From Numida meleagris (Eukaryota > Chordata > Aves > Galliformes > Numididae), in contig NC_034412.1 in NCBI RefSeq assembly GCF_002078875.1, positions 83,928,897 to 83,992,896 on the forward strand: a stretch of DNA of 64,000 nucleotides, written 5' to 3'. Below are positions 55,101 through 60,570 of the stretch, piece by piece (within the stretch, counting starts at the first letter, position 1; every line of letters starts with the position of its first letter). A model generated the notes under the pieces. That model was not told the DNA's origin. It was given only the letters and a program-made list of their open reading frames with translations, and did not search any database. A program made the position numbers and the translations under genes.

Positions 55101-58100
55101 CTCTGTATGGACAGGCCAGTCTGTAAGAAGCACTGAATTGAAAAACAAGGCTTCTTCAACAGAGGAAGTTACATAATTTGCATGCCAGGTATTAGTCAGG
55201 TTTTAAGTGCACCCTTGTTGAGCTTACAGCCATCTTGGTGTTTCACTGTAGATATAGTTAGGCATAGGTTGCCCAGAGGAGCTTTATAATTTTTGCTTTT
55301 AGAGACTTTCAGAATTGCATTGAATGTTGATCTTGAGCAGTAAGATCACATTTTGAGTTTAGCTGTGCATTGAACAGACAGGTCTAGATGGCCTCCAGAG
55401 ACTCCTTCCAATCTAAATTCTTCTTGATTCTGCTATTGGTTGACAATAAACAAAACAGATATGTAACTTTTGCTTTTCTGTTTAAAAAAGAAAAAAATGT
55501 GCAACAAAGCAATAAATATAGCATCAGGCATATAAAAGCTTCACTGCTATAAAAAAAAAAAAAAATTAAATTAATCATTGTTGCCAGGCTGTATATAACA
55601 AAATGCAACAAAGCCAAATTCTAGTTTAGGAACAATAAATGTTTTCTGACGTTCTGTGATGTTTATGCAAAGTTGACAGAGTTTGAAAGAATTCCTTTTA
55701 AAACTGATTAGTAAAATATCTGAAGTTCAGGATTCAGTTTTCTTCTTTCTTTTCTAGGTACCGACGTATCCAATAAGAAAGAAACAGCAAATGTAAGTGC
55801 AGGCAATTTAATTTGTAAGTCTATATGCAGTTTGTAATTAAAAATGTCTGTCTTCTATTAAAATTGTTCTTGCCTTGCTTGCTTCCATTTTATTTTTTCA
55901 GGAAGATGAAACTGGGAAAGCAGAGATGACTGTGCGTAAAAGGGGAAGAAAACCCAGGCGTTCTCTGGTTCAGTCAGAGGAAACTGGTAAAAAGAAGAAA
56001 CTGTGCTATTCCTAGCAGAATGAAAAGATATTACTGTGCCTTTCTGTATACTGATAGCCATAAGATAAGCTTTATTCAATTTTTCCTTTCTTGAGGAAAA
56101 ATCATTGAGTTACAGCTAGTGTAAATATTATGTAAATATGTGTAAATTGCTGTAATCTCATGTCAAAATTGCTACATCCCAGATGCTTCCATAAAGCCTC
56201 ATGAATTTTCTATGAATTCTGGCTATGAGCTGCATAAGTAAACTGTTGCAAATGTGTTAACAAGATTAAGTCAAACAAGTGTGAATTAAAAACACTGGAA
56301 GCATAGAGGAAATGGAAAATTACTTGCTTAAAATGGGATTTGTGAATAGAATTCTTTTTCTAAACTAAGTGTCCATATCCTTTTGGAGGGCTTTTGGAAA
56401 ATTATAGCACATGTGTAAAATTTTACATGGACAGAAATGCTGGAGCCAGAAAGAAAACGTCGGAAATTAACATCTTCTGAAGAGGAGATAAGAGAGCAGG
56501 AGGAAGGCGAGGACGAAGACAATGAGGGAGATGAGTCCACGGCTAGACCAGCCACAAGACTGGAGGCTCAAAGGTAACTCTTTGTAGAGGCCCAGATCAC
56601 AAGTTTTGATACGTTATTCTCAGTTGTGTATTCAGGTTTTCTTTGCAATTTGTTTTGTTGTAATTGATTGAAACTTCCCATATAATATTGGATCCAATTC
56701 TAGTATCGCTTTTCTAGGGGTGAAGAGGCAAAAGGAGAGTTTTCCTAGTAAGGGAGAATAAGCTTTTTCTTTCTTTCAATAATGAAGAATGGAAAGTCTT
56801 GTTGGAACTGGAGTTGTAGTCTTTGTATGACAGGAGATAGCTGTTATTCTAATTGTGAATAACAAGGCAGAAGAGGCAATATTTTTCCTTGATTCAGTAT
56901 TGCTAGGAGATGAGAAACTGCTAGGGTAAGAAAAGACAGGCTTGAAATGTCAGAAGGGAATAATTGGTCCTGTTGGCAATCTTGCATCTCAGTGATGTCT
57001 CAGAAAATGGGTCTGAGCACACTTAACTGACAGGTTAAAAGGGACTTGACTGCAGTTCACCATTTGGTATTTGGAATTAGAACAAGGCAAAAATACGATT
57101 TTCAGTGTCAGTTTCTTTTTCCAAATACTAGCCCAGCTGAATACATGAGTATGCAGTACTGTAGGATTTCATTTATATTTTAGTGAACTGCAAGCTCAGG
57201 GAAAAAAAAAAATCTTACTGCGAAAGATTTGTGTGATACCAAGAAACTTGCTTCCAAGAAGCCATTCTTTATCTGCAGTTTGCCTGCAAAAAGGCATGCT
57301 AAGGAAGTGTAGCAGAGGTCATCCTCTTGACTAAAGCTTTGAAAGTTTACCACTTTGTGAACAGCAGTTCTGTTATGGTAAGTGAACAACATCCTTTCAC
57401 CTAACTGTTAACTCTAAAATTCTAGTAAAAGGTAAGACATCAGTGTTTTCATTCCTATTGCTTGTGGAAATATCTGCTTTTTATTTACAGGTTTTCTTAT
57501 TTTTCTTGTTTATCTTGTTCCTCAGATTTCCAGTACTAACGTTTTAGCTCTGGCTGCAACAAAGCCATCTCTGTCTTAAAGTGCCACAAACATTCTGCAC
57601 TTCACAAGTAGCATTTGGGAATAGTTTAATGGAAGGGGCTGCCCCTTTGTTTTCAGTTTCACTTAGGTCAGAAAACCTGATAATTCAGCAGTCTGGCTTG
57701 TAGACTGTGAAGCTGATTGCCAGTAATCACTTTTTTTGTATTTTTGAACCAATAAATACTGAAGCCATAGCGTGAATTCTTTGTACTGGATAACCAAATG
57801 ATTCCACAACTTGTTCCCATTTCTTCTTTTGTTGTTATGTTCTGGCTTAGTTTTGTTTTTTAAATGTGGGCATTTTTGTAGCAGAATTATTGCAGATTTT
57901 GAACTAGGATTTTGTTGTTGTTGCTAAATGTTAAATATTGTCATTGAAGTAGCCAGTTTTGGCATTCTGTGTCTTAAAGCGTGCAAATAGAATTTTTCCA
58001 CCATTTCTTTTGGCAGCTTTGATTTATATGTTGCAAGTACTGTGCAGTCTTAATTTTCTGCTCTCGGAATGCTAACAGAAAGTGACTTGGAAAAGTATTT

Positions 58101-59546
58101 TGTTATGTACACATTCATCATTCTTTTTTATTGCAGAATGCAGTCCAGCAAGCCAACCACTCGTGCGACTTCTAAGGGCAGCAGTCCGAGTTCAGTTTCT
58201 CCCAGAAAACAACAGAAACTATCAGCAAAAAAGAGATCTCCAAGTGATACAAAAATTAACAAATCTCCTCCATCAACACAGTAAGTATCAGAGTTAAAGC
58301 CGCTTTTATTATTTCTTTTGGAAGCAACTACATTCATATGTAAAATACTAGTTCAAAATCTGAACATCAGTCTAGCTTTGTTCTGTTCTTTTATGTTATA
58401 TAAAAGCTTTCAAAGGATTTTCTCCTGTTTATGTTTTTTCTTCCTTTCTTTAATATTTGCAAGACTAGATTGTGTGTGTGTGTCTCCTTGGAAAGTTGTT
58501 AGTTTCATTTCTGAAAATGCTGTTAAGCAGTATTTTAACTAAAGCTGTGATTCTTTCCTGAATAGGGAGTGGAAAGAGCACCTGTAGTTAAAGCAACATA
58601 GTATGTCATGATTCTAATGCTTGAAGATATTTCTTAGATCAGCTGTTAAGAAAGGAGAAACTTCTGAGTCCTTACACTCTTTTCCTCCATCCTTGATACA
58701 CCCATTAATTTTTAAAATTGGGATCATTATGTAAAATCCCAAAGGATCAACAAATGCAATGCTCAGTTGCTATTTGTCTTGCAGTTTATAGTAAAACAGG
58801 CTATACATCAAATACGTTGTTGTCTCCACTATGAAACACAACGGTGTGTTCAAACCAATTGTCAGGAACAGTGGCAGATGTGTATCATGCGTTGATCAGC
58901 TGCCACGGTTCACCTGATGTTAATTATTTAGCATGGCTGTAAATTGGCAAGAGTTTAAGCTGTGCACCTGAAGGAAAGTGGGCTTTATATATGATACTTA
59001 GTTGGAGGTAAGGGTACATGATGTCTGCACTTTATTCCCTCTTGTGTATGCAAGTCTTAAGCCACTATTGCTATTTTTCTGTCTTGGTGTGAGGGGGTAG
59101 CAGATATAGAATATAGTAAACTACGCTGTTCTTATCCACAAGTCGTTCCAGAAGAGAGGAGGGAGATGTGCTTCAGCCCTGTATTCCACATCTGGAGCAC
59201 TCTCCAACATGCAGAACTAGTATGCAGTACCTTACTAAGATGTGATAGAAATGTGCAAGGTCTCCCTAGGGTCTGTGCAGCTCTATGAAGATTTAACAGT
59301 AAGCTTTTAAGTTATATATGCTGGTAATTCATCAGAGATGAGCACTCAAGTCCATCATCTAAACAGGATTGTGCCTGACCACGCTTCTTGTTTTCCAGCT
59401 GCTACCATTGTTAAAAAAAAAAACTTTTTTTTTTTAGGCAAAAGGTTCATTCTACCAAGCGTAAAAGAGAAGGCAGCCCAACAGCAGTACGGAGAAAAGG
59501 CCAGCAAAAAACAGAAGAGGCACCAGTAAAGAAAGCAAAGCGATAA
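23846..59546 (+). CDS. BOD1L1: BOD1L1, biorientation of chromosomes in cell division 1-like 1 (spliced, 5' end in gap)
   Basis: The gene is assembled from 25 exons listed separately below. All junctions are GT-AG and every phase is consistent, giving 3001 visible residues; human BOD1L1 is about 3050. The N-terminal Shg1/BOD1 homology region (visible residues about 23-127) is nearly identical to mammals as I remember the human protein, and the C-terminal EEAPVKKAKR matches exactly. In between lie lysine-rich disordered segments, an acidic repetitive region and two AT-hook-like motifs (2786-2794, 2855-2863). Known for mammals: a nuclear protein that protects stalled replication forks, acts with SETD1A (H3K4 methylation) and RIF1, and is related to the PP2A-B56 regulator BOD1. 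Gene identity is secure; function in this species is transferred by orthology. The initiator codon is not visible, and alternative splicing cannot be judged. Introns hold only repeats and one exon-like island. Confidence 0.96.
24362..24486 (+). CDS. BOD1L1: BOD1L1 exon 2
   Basis: Residues 53-94, the core of the Shg1/BOD1 homology region: PAYQNLRQRVDNFV and THTWSPHLNKNQLRNNIRQQ. The acceptor TTTTTTCTCAG is preceded by a T-rich tract; the donor is CTCAA|GTAAGT, phase 2. A cysteine (VCNHLATH) replaces the alanine I recall in human. Otherwise almost invariant. Confidence 0.96.
24487..25747 (+). other. BOD1L1 intron 2
   Basis: Phase-2 intron of 1261 bases. Nothing beyond unique AT-rich sequence was recognised. 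Confidence 0.85.
25748..25938 (+). CDS. BOD1L1: BOD1L1 exon 3
   Basis: Residues 94-158. It finishes the Shg1/BOD1 region with SGMLESGIDRIISQVVDPKI and the FRPQVEKAVHEFLATLN helix, then enters a low-complexity acidic linker. Acceptor TTGTTCCAG, donor CAAG|GTATTC, phase 1. Conservation drops right after the HKEE sequence, marking the end of the folded domain. Confidence 0.95.
25939..27078 (+). other. BOD1L1 intron 3
   Basis: Phase-1 intron of 1140 bases. Contains unrelated short frames only (118 codons at 26685-27041, no similarity). Confidence 0.85.
27079..27666 (+). CDS. BOD1L1: BOD1L1 exon 4
   Basis: Residues 158-354. It opens with a conserved helix DAMSILETITSLNQEASAAR and then becomes Lys/Glu/Ser-rich disordered sequence, with a dense basic-acidic stretch of KKEKKEKLDKKK type near residues 314-340. 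Acceptor TTCAAG, donor GAAG|GTGTGA, phase 1. The helix is the only part likely to fold; the rest probably acts as a flexible, phosphorylated or DNA-contacting linker. Confidence 0.95.
28053..28202 (+). CDS. BOD1L1: BOD1L1 exon 5
   Basis: Residues 354-404, a strongly acidic Ser/Asp/Glu segment containing LSDITVSSVHTSDLSSFEEE and STEEGEITSD, both well conserved in mammals. Many serines in acidic context fit casein kinase 2 sites (inference). Acceptor TTTGCAAG, donor GATG|GTAAAA, phase 1. Confidence 0.94.
28203..30808 (+). other. BOD1L1 introns 5 and 6 (either side of exon 6)
   Basis: Intron 5 (28203-29441) and intron 6 (29612-30808) hold AT-rich unique DNA and short poly(A) runs (about 29840-29856 and 30010-30022). 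No repeats or genes were recognised besides exon 6. Confidence 0.75.
29442..29611 (+). CDS. BOD1L1: BOD1L1 exon 6
   Basis: Residues 404-460. Highly conserved block RHAYVRKPFLYSKYFSDSDD followed by ERTVEQRRQSI. Tyrosine and aromatic content is unusual for this otherwise disordered protein, so the block may be a binding motif (inference). Acceptor ACTTTTCAG, donor ATT|GTAAGT, phase 0. Confidence 0.95.
30809..30932 (+). CDS. BOD1L1: BOD1L1 exon 7
   Basis: Residues 461-502, a single highly charged predicted helix AKEKEERLLRRRMNRERLEE continuing KRKQKTAEK, likely a nuclear-localisation or nucleic-acid-contacting segment. Acceptor TATCTCCAG, donor AAAG|GTATGG, phase 1. The following intron contains a solo LTR starting only 45 bases downstream. 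Confidence 0.95.
31130..31163. repeat. (GT)n microsatellite within the LTR
   Basis: An uninterrupted GT run of about 17 units, likely to be length-polymorphic. It lies inside the solo LTR of intron 7. Confidence 0.92.
31244..31284 (+). repeat. GA-rich simple repeat within the LTR
   Basis: Purine-only run of GAGAGAG, GGGAGG and AAGGGAGG units inside the solo LTR. Confidence 0.85.
31885..32029 (+). CDS. BOD1L1: BOD1L1 exon 8
   Basis: Residues 502-550. Ser-rich start, then a conserved basic helix with IKDVLKEQKFLEKKVALSRK and RKRDSR. Acceptor ATATTTCAG, donor TCAAG|GTATTT, phase 2. Confidence 0.93.
32030..34042 (+). other. BOD1L1 introns 8 and 9 (either side of exon 9)
   Basis: Intron 8 (32030-33124) and intron 9 (33201-34042) are AT-rich with homopolymer A and T runs, such as T-rich 32821-32850. 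No gene or clear mobile element was seen. Confidence 0.75.
33125..33200 (+). CDS. BOD1L1: BOD1L1 exon 9
   Basis: Residues 550-575, hydrophilic, with aligned content HAEDSWKKKYEPSEDDSKEV. Acceptor CTGTTTCAG, donor GAG|GTAATG, phase 0, which matches exon 10. It is short and weakly conserved, but the phases and the splice sites fit. Confidence 0.9.
34043..40148 (+). CDS. BOD1L1: BOD1L1 giant exon 10 (6106 bp)
   Basis: Residues 576-2611, two thirds of the protein in one uninterrupted frame, as in the mammalian gene. The acceptor TTTCTTTTGCAG precedes TCEKNSSKELKH (human has a matching CEKEKISSSKDLKH-type start). The first 500 residues are Lys/Ser/Glu-rich with repeated RKSKHRSERK-like basic clusters. 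From about 36,850 the composition turns acidic and threonine/serine-rich with recurring VTSTG-x-EE blocks, then a regular 37-residue array (38,204-39,280). The end is acidic (SEVNEDDEQAQDMLHEDVTS). Donor TTCAG|GTAAGA, phase 1. The frame stays open 26 codons into intron 10 and about 26 codons upstream of the acceptor. No known folded domain was recognised; it is probably intrinsically disordered. Confidence 0.96.
37235..37900 (+). repeat. Irregular VTSTG-type repeats in exon 10
   Basis: Blocks reading V-T-S/C-T/A-G followed by acidic residues start at 37235, 37343, 37451, 37631, 37751, 37826 and 37874. The first three are exactly 108 bases apart; later spacings vary (45-180). This is a second, more degenerate family related in pattern to the 37-residue array downstream. 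Confidence 0.75.
38204..39280 (+). repeat. In-frame ~111-bp (37-residue) degenerate tandem repeat in exon 10
   Basis: Units of type MISTS-xx-EE-x-E-x-PMSSA recur at 38303, 38411, 38522, 38633, 38744, 38861, 38969 and 39080 (position of the M or its equivalent). Spacings are 108, 111, 111, 111, 111, 117, 108 and 111 bases minus edge variation, all multiples of three. Weaker flanking units lie at 38204 and about 39179. Copies share the MISTS core and an acidic linker but differ widely at DNA level, so this is an old array under coding constraint rather than a recent expansion. Residues about 1963-2321. Confidence 0.85.
40149..42411 (+). other. BOD1L1 intron 10
   Basis: Phase-1 intron of 2263 bases. 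Contains the antisense CR1 at 40682-41214 and otherwise unique AT-rich DNA. Confidence 0.85.
40682..41214 (-). mobile_element. CR1 LINE fragment in intron 10, minus strand
   Basis: In the minus-strand frame it encodes the CR1 ORF2 C-terminal region: LLERVQRRTTKMMKGLENLS followed by YEDRLKELDLFSLEKGRLQR. The plus-strand reading ends in complement of the 3' tail with TTAGGTTGGAGGGAACATT and GATCATCTAATTCCAACC. An A-rich interruption lies near 40885. 5'-truncated and non-functional, antisense to BOD1L1. Confidence 0.95.
42412..42479 (+). CDS. BOD1L1: BOD1L1 exon 11
   Basis: Residues 2611-2633, containing NNGALPKLAEELEFESNLRT. It corresponds to the mammalian LGGLKLKANLKME-like region. Acceptor TTTCATTAG, donor GAAGAG|GTATTT, phase 0. 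Confidence 0.88.
43668..43737 (+). CDS. BOD1L1: BOD1L1 exon 12
   Basis: Residues 2634-2657: PPQPESPKSEEVYVDLHIKE. Acceptor CTTGTGTTTAG, donor AAAAG|GTGATT, phase 1. Similarity to the mammalian PPESL-type segment is weak, but the phase fits both neighbours. Confidence 0.83.
43738..46245 (+). other. BOD1L1 intron 12
   Basis: Phase-1 intron of 2508 bases with an (AT)n patch at about 45177-45212. An open stretch near 44595-44823 looked exon-like but its acceptor lacks a pyrimidine tract and its cysteine/aromatic content does not suit the protein. Confidence 0.7.
46246..46283 (+). CDS. BOD1L1: BOD1L1 exon 13 (38-bp micro-exon)
   Basis: Residues 2657-2669, reading SLQKNSAVETIH after a split codon. 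A long T/A-rich tract and AATAG acceptor precede it and CAC|GTAAGA follows. Phase in 1, out 0, joining exons 12 and 14 in frame. Its tiny size makes it the least certain exon; skipping it would shift the frame. Confidence 0.72.
47196..47283 (+). CDS. BOD1L1: BOD1L1 exon 14
   Basis: Residues 2670-2699: VENLDTQITEEHQSRVIQCK, then TSGIMDKEK. Acceptor TATTCATAG, donor AAAT|GTAAGT, phase 1. It continues the NVENSGFRTNEEI-like context of mammals at low identity. Confidence 0.82.
48336..48415 (+). CDS. BOD1L1: BOD1L1 exon 15
   Basis: Residues 2699-2725: CSPLDAQDERKDGDPSQCSK, then TQPINVK. Acceptor TTTTTTATAG, donor GTCAAG|GTATTT, phase 0. Poorly conserved acidic linker. I did not find a counterpart of the mammalian basic KRKRKQHYLSSEDEP-type segment in this part of the gene. 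Confidence 0.82.
49044..49128 (+). CDS. BOD1L1: BOD1L1 exon 16
   Basis: Residues 2726-2754: EITSCDTAEAFQEVDVTHTP, then PASAVEEK. Acceptor AATAATGCAG, with a weak pyrimidine tract; donor AAAAAG|GTAATG, phase 1. Confidence 0.82.
50013..50086 (+). CDS. BOD1L1: BOD1L1 exon 17
   Basis: Residues 2754-2778: DEFTVEQEMFEKTKQSLESN, then ENSVE. The acceptor is unusual (GTGTGAAG) but follows a strong T-rich tract; donor GTAGAG|GTGAGT, phase 0. It resembles the mammalian MEEKDEYSSSETTGEKPEQN stretch. Confidence 0.82.
50700..50797 (+). other. Exon-like island in intron 17 (not part of the inferred main transcript)
   Basis: A strong pyrimidine tract and AAAAG acceptor at 50698-50699 precede it and a near-perfect GTAAGTG donor at 50798 follows. 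In one frame it is open for 29 codons (VDEGLLKFKEKITTFVDSVL and on) before TAG at 50789-50791. That frame would join in phase with exon 16, not exon 17. It could be a decayed exon, a poison exon or chance. No similarity to mammalian BOD1L1 was recognised. Confidence 0.35.
51128..51206 (+). CDS. BOD1L1: BOD1L1 exon 18 (AT-hook)
   Basis: Residues 2779-2805: ENQPVIVKRKRGRPRKHPVE. RGRPRK around residues 2789-2794 is a canonical AT-hook core (GRP flanked by basic residues) that binds the minor groove of AT-rich DNA, matching human EDQPIIIKRKRGRPRKYPVE. Acceptor TTTTTTGGTAG, donor GGTG|GTAAGT, phase 1. Confidence 0.96.
51287..51321 (+). CDS. BOD1L1: BOD1L1 exon 19 (35-bp micro-exon)
   Basis: Residues 2805-2816: GGESKADMSTGN, matching the human KDDSKTDTGI-type region. 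Acceptor TTCCCTCAG, donor GGCAAT|GTAAGT, phase in 1, out 0. It lies only 80 bases after exon 18. Confidence 0.88.
51322..52977 (+). other. BOD1L1 intron 19
   Basis: Phase-0 intron of 1656 bases. AT-rich unique sequence; nothing recognised. Confidence 0.8.
52978..53023 (+). CDS. BOD1L1: BOD1L1 exon 20 (46-bp micro-exon)
   Basis: Residues 2817-2832: LQFPTSATRGKSPQR plus a split glycine codon. Acceptor TTTTTGATTCTAG, donor AGAG|GTAAGC, phase 1. Confidence 0.85.
53431..53525. repeat. AT-rich (TATATA) low-complexity patch in intron 20
   Basis: Almost pure A/T with nested ATATAT and AATAT units, about 400 bases after exon 20. Simple sequence. Confidence 0.9.
55257..55434 (+). mobile_element. Old CR1 LINE 3' fragment in intron 20
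   Basis: GGCATAGGTTGCCCAGAGGA resembles the CR1 ORF2 end, and GTCTAGATGGCCTCCAGAGA with CTCCTTCCAATCTAAATTC and TTGATTCTG is a decayed CR1 3' tail. Strongly diverged. Confidence 0.65.
55758..55792 (+). CDS. BOD1L1: BOD1L1 exon 21 (35-bp micro-exon)
   Basis: Residues 2832-2843: GTDVSNKKETAN, clearly matching the human TDESNKETAN. Acceptor TTCTTTTCTAG, donor GCAAAT|GTAAGT, phase in 1, out 0. The conserved motif makes this micro-exon secure. Confidence 0.93.
55902..55986 (+). CDS. BOD1L1: BOD1L1 exon 22 (second AT-hook-like motif)
   Basis: Residues 2844-2872: EDETGKAEMTVRKRGRKPRR, then SLVQSEETG split. VRKRGRKPRRS is a variant AT-hook (GRKP in place of GRP), matching human VRRRGRKPKRS. Acceptor TATTTTTTCAG, donor AACTG|GTAAAA, phase 1. 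Confidence 0.95.
56435..56573 (+). CDS. BOD1L1: BOD1L1 exon 23
   Basis: Residues 2872-2918. EMLEPERKRRKLTSSEEE is a basic cluster (PERKRRK, likely a nuclear localisation signal), followed by an acidic run EEGEDEDNEGDEST and ATRLEAQR. It matches human SSEPERKRQK and the acidic tract after it. Acceptor CATGGACAG, donor CAAAG|GTAACT, phase 2. Confidence 0.95.
56574..59437 (+). other. BOD1L1 introns 23 and 24 (either side of exon 24)
   Basis: Intron 23 (56574-58136) and intron 24 (58281-59437) contain AT-rich unique DNA. No other exon or mobile element was recognised. Confidence 0.75.
58137..58280 (+). CDS. BOD1L1: BOD1L1 exon 24
   Basis: Residues 2918-2966: MQSSKPTTRATSKGSSPSSV and SPRKQQKLSAKKRSPSDTK, rich in Ser-Pro and Lys/Arg. 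Acceptor TTTTTATTGCAG, donor ACACA|GTAAGT, phase 2. Human as I recall it passes from SEAQRSK almost directly to the terminal block, so this cassette may be shorter, alternative or absent there. Confidence 0.88.
59438..59546 (+). CDS. BOD1L1: BOD1L1 terminal coding exon 25
   Basis: Residues 2966-3001 and stop TAA at 59544-59546: STKRKREGSPTAVRRKGQQK, then TEEAPVKKAKR. Matches human IKRKREVSPPGARTRGQQRV and the identical end EEAPVKKAKR. The acceptor TTTTTTTTTTAG lies in a 12-T tract. The basic end with KRKR and KKAKR looks like a bipartite nuclear signal. Confidence 0.96.
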
Positions 59547-60270
59547 TCTCTACCAGCTGGTACTGTTTGTGGAGGAGTCAAAAGGAGGAGAAAAATATCT
59601 GTGCTTCTATTTTTTTTTAAAGCAAAGGGATTTGCACGTGCTTGTTTCAGAGCTCTAAGTTAATCGATGCAGTACTTTTAAGTTACATTTTAAACAGCTT
59701 TATAAACTATTGTTTATACTGAATATTATGTACATTTATTTCAGATGGAAAAATAAGTTTACTTTGTATCTGAATGAAAAACAAAGCAGTTATATATTTT
59801 ATCACTGACTCGGAAAGTTGGGGATACCCAATGTGACATGCTAATGCAGATGCTTCCAACTCCTGAGACACCCCTGGCCTACTAATACACTTTGTACATA
59901 AACTTGTAAAAATAGGTTGTATTTTACTCTGTGTATGAATCTAATCAACAACGGACATCTTATTTATTATATGGAAAGCATTGGTCTGTAAACTTTAGTA
60001 TATACCTTAGGTTTTTTAATTATATATTTTACATTCTATGCAGACATCAGTAGGAAACTTCACTCCCCCAGAGCTGTCTAAAATCTGAAGTTCTCTAAAA
60101 TATGCTCAGACAGTTGATAAAACTTTTTTTTTCGCATGCATCGCAGTAGGTTAGCGTAGTGAAAGCAACCTGGCTCCTTTCTCTTCCCACTTGTGACAAA
60201 GTAGAACGTTTAAAATATGATCTTAATAGATTATATTTTTTCATTTGTGGTTTTACTACCAACCTCAAAA

Positions 60271-60276
60271 AATAAA
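60271..60276 (+). terminator. Candidate proximal polyadenylation signal AATAAA
   Basis: Canonical hexamer 725 bases after the stop codon. The sequence after it is only moderately GT-rich (TTAGGTTAGGTTTATTTG). Confidence 0.45.
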
Positions 60277-60547
60277 TAGCATTAGGTTAGGTTTATTTGC
60301 AGTCAGCCAACTCTACCCTGAAATGGAGCAACTTCATTTTGCAACTAAACACCTGTTCTTTCAGCATTTGTCTTTTTCAACAGAGGGACCCATTGAAATG
60401 AAATGTCACTTCTCCTAACTGTAGAGCTTCAGCATTTTATGTTACATTTTATACACAGGTATTAAAAATTGAACCTGGTATTATTGCCAGAATCTTTTTT
60501 TAATGTATATTAACTCTGGTAAGAGCAAATGTTCAAGTGAAGTTGTA

Positions 60548-60553
60548 TATAAA
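60548..60553 (+). terminator. Candidate distal polyadenylation signal TATAAA
   Basis: A recognised single-base variant of AATAAA, with a GT-rich downstream element about 25-45 bases later. Confidence 0.4.
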
Positions 60554-60570
60554 GTTAAACTTTTCTTATG

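Larger units (their letters stand above)
53024..55757 (+). other. BOD1L1 intron 20
   Basis: Phase-1 intron of 2734 bases, the largest in the gene. Contains the TATATA patch, an old CR1 fragment and a 38-base exon-like stretch near 54857 that would break the frame. Confidence 0.8.
59547..60570 (+). other. BOD1L1: BOD1L1 3' UTR (end inferred)
   Basis: AT-rich non-coding sequence after the stop. Two poly(A) signals are possible: AATAAA at 60271-60276, and the variant TATAAA at 60548-60553 followed by GT-rich DNA (TGTGTCTCTTG and TGATGTGATG), which is a good downstream element. I place the main end near 60,570, with a shorter form near 60,295 possible. Several ATTTA and TGTAAATA-like motifs are present. 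Confidence 0.6.
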
